Below, piece by piece: positions 54,501-57,500 of a stretch of DNA of 64,000 bases. Under the pieces are notes generated by a model. That model ran no database searches and had not been told where the DNA came from. It saw only the letters and a program-made list of their open reading frames with translations. Positions within the stretch are counted from its first letter, which is position 1, and every line of letters starts with the position of its first letter. Both the position numbers and the translations under genes were made by a program. Origin of the DNA: Agrypnia vestita (taxonomy: Eukaryota > Arthropoda > Insecta > Trichoptera > Phryganeidae); contig JADDOH010002288.1 in the NCBI GenBank assembly GCA_016648135.1, positions 62,001-126,000 on the forward strand, written 5' to 3'.

Positions 54501-57500
54501 CCGGTGATGAAGATGTTGTCGCACTTGAGGTCCCGGTGGATGATGGGCGGCGTGCGCGAATGCAGGAAGTTGAGCCCCTTCAAGATCTGCCGGCACCACG
54601 ACTTGAGCACCTTGGGGTTGATCTTCTTGAAGCGTCGCAAATAACTGAAAAATAATTACACAGCTAACCAATAAGAAAGGTAATTTTATATTTTTTGATA
54701 GAAAAGGACGAGAATTATATGCATTAATATCTTTACATTCAATACAAACTATAAAAAAATATGCATTTCCGAGTTTTATATAGCTCTATTACAGGGGCAT
54801 CGCAGCATGACTTTTACGTAACCAATTATTTGGGAAAAAAAATCGGAATACAACATATATTTCATAATATTTCAGAATACAACACAATTTCGTAATATTT
54901 CTATCACAATTGTTATCATAGTTTTCATATTTTGATATATCATAAAAATCTGTAGCATAAATATTTGATTTCTATTTTTTTTTTCAAAATATATATTTAC
55001 AAAAAAGTTATGCTTCAATGTTTCCACTGCACGCGCCTGCTCTATTATATGTACTAATATTGTTGCCATTGCCATATGAATTAATCAATCCCATTTATTA
55101 TTTTAAATATTCAAGGACCTACATATAGCGAACGTACATTGTAATTCATGGATGGAGTATAATATGCATCAACATTGTTCTCCGTTCACAATTATAATGA
55201 CAATTCCTATTCTGCATTTGTCTAAAGTGGTTGATAATGTTGACAAATAATAATGCTGATGCATAATTATCTGCCGTTTTTTTCTAGTCTTTTTCACTTT
55301 GATGTTGAACCTTTTCCACTCCAATGTTGAGCGTCACTCGACATTGAGTAATGCGTCTCTTTGCCAGCTTAGACGACAAGTCGGGAGAGGCTGGACCTTT
55401 GATTTTGATGACACTCGGAATAGACCGTCTTCCAAGCAGTAATTGACTACATCCCCGAATGATAATTATGCATGATATATTTTGGGTTATGTTACAATGT
55501 GATTATTAAAAACGGCAGAAATCTATGCATCACCCTAATATATATTAACATCCTCACGCTTTGAGAGTCCCAGACAGCATCAGCTCGGTGATGAGGACGA
55601 TGTTCTTCTTCTTGTTGACCGTCACCTCCCAGTAGTTGTAGAACCTCACAATGTTGGGGTGCTGCAGCTTCTTCAGCATCTCCGCTTCCTCGCGGAACCT
55701 CAGCCTCTCCGTCTTGTTCAACTTTTTCTCCTGGAAATCGGCAACACTTCATAAATACAATTTTTCCTTCTTTACAGTAAGATTTCACAAGTAAACAATA
55801 TTAGGGGACAGAATTTGTATGAATACGGGACAATATTAGGATTTTCATGGGAACAATTAAAAAAACACAAACAATGACTTTGTCTTCTTCTTCAATTTTC
55901 TTCAATCTTATCTTCAAAATGGGGTGGAATAAAAAAATATATAAAAACCAGGAATTATGGCACTTCTGGAAGATCTTTAGCTGAAATTTAGTTGCAATGG
56001 ATCGCTTCACGCGGTAACAAGAATTCTTATGTGATTTGCCTGTTTCGTGCTCACTACCGATCACACAGTATGAATGAATGTCCGAGTGTTAATTTAATTG
56101 AAAAGTGGCTCAGGAAGTTTAAGGAGACCGGTTCAATAGAGTAGGAAAAGCGCAAAGAATGTTGCGCAAGTTCAGCAATATATATGAAAAGATGCAGATT
56201 TGCCAACCACCTCATAGAAAATAATCATAAATTTGACTCAAAAATAGGGGTGAAAATATTAAATACTAATAATAAAGGTTTAAAATTAGACCTAAAATCT
56301 GGTAGTGGTTTTTATTAAGTTAACTAACAATCTATTAGATGCAGATTTGTCAATTGCAAGCGTTTTGTCGCTATAGGATTAAATCTGCATCGAATTCTGA
56401 AACTGGAATTGAAAGTACATGCACATGTAAGATACAACCGGAGCAATATTTAAAACTCGATGATTGGATTTCACGAAAAAGATTCATCGAGACAATGTTC
56501 GAGCAGTTCACCAATTTCAATAACATTTTTCTCTGACGAAGCCCATTTTTATTTCAATGTGCGTGTTAATAAGAAAAATTGCATGTTCCGGGGCAAGGAG
56601 AGCCCCAAACTGAAACATCATTGGTCTCTCCGTTCTCCAAAAGCGACAGTTTGAATGGTTACGGGCATTATCGGTCATAATTTCTTAGGCTCTTGCCTAC
56701 CTAGGTGCCAGATTCGATTTAGGTGACATTATTGTTAAGGTAGATAGAATAAGGAAAGGAGTGCTGAGATGGTTTGGTCATGTTGAACGTATGAACGAGG
56801 AAAGGATGGTTAAGAAAATATATGAGGCGAGTGTTGAAGGCAACAGGAATAGATGGCGTCCGCGAAAGACCTGGCATGATCAGATACTACAAGTACTTGA
56901 GGATGGCCCTGTTAAAAGCCGCAACAACCGTAGAACTTATATGAGAAGATGTATGAATGTGGCCGAAGCAAAAGTGTGGTGTTCAATCCTCTCTGCCTAC
57001 CCCTGTGGAGAAACAGCGTTATGGTTAGTTAGTTAGTTAGTTATTGTTAAGGTATGATTTTCCGATTGTGCCGTCTCAGTAAAATAGAAATTCATTATCA
57101 CACAACCTGTAGTTTTTTAAAAATTTAATTGTCAAAAGTGCAAAACTTATGGCCTACCTCATACAAATAACATTGTTCATTTTGTCAATTTTGATGTTTT
57201 AAATACTAAGATTATTTTCATTTCATTTCATTAAGATAGAAATCAGTTTGTTTTGAGGTCGCGGCATCCGAGACCCGAACCTGACCCAAGCAGTTATTGC
57301 CATACAAGCACTTTAAGAGACTTGGCTAAGAGAAGTTGTACACAAACATTCGTGTTGTGAAACTTCTAACTGTGTGTGTGAATACGCTTTTTCTCTATCA
57401 GATTGAATCATCATAAAGCATCCGCATTCGTCCCTCGGGTGAGGTCAACGAGAGTGCTGGACTGGCATCCAGTTCAAGGCAGTACAGGTAAACCAGATTT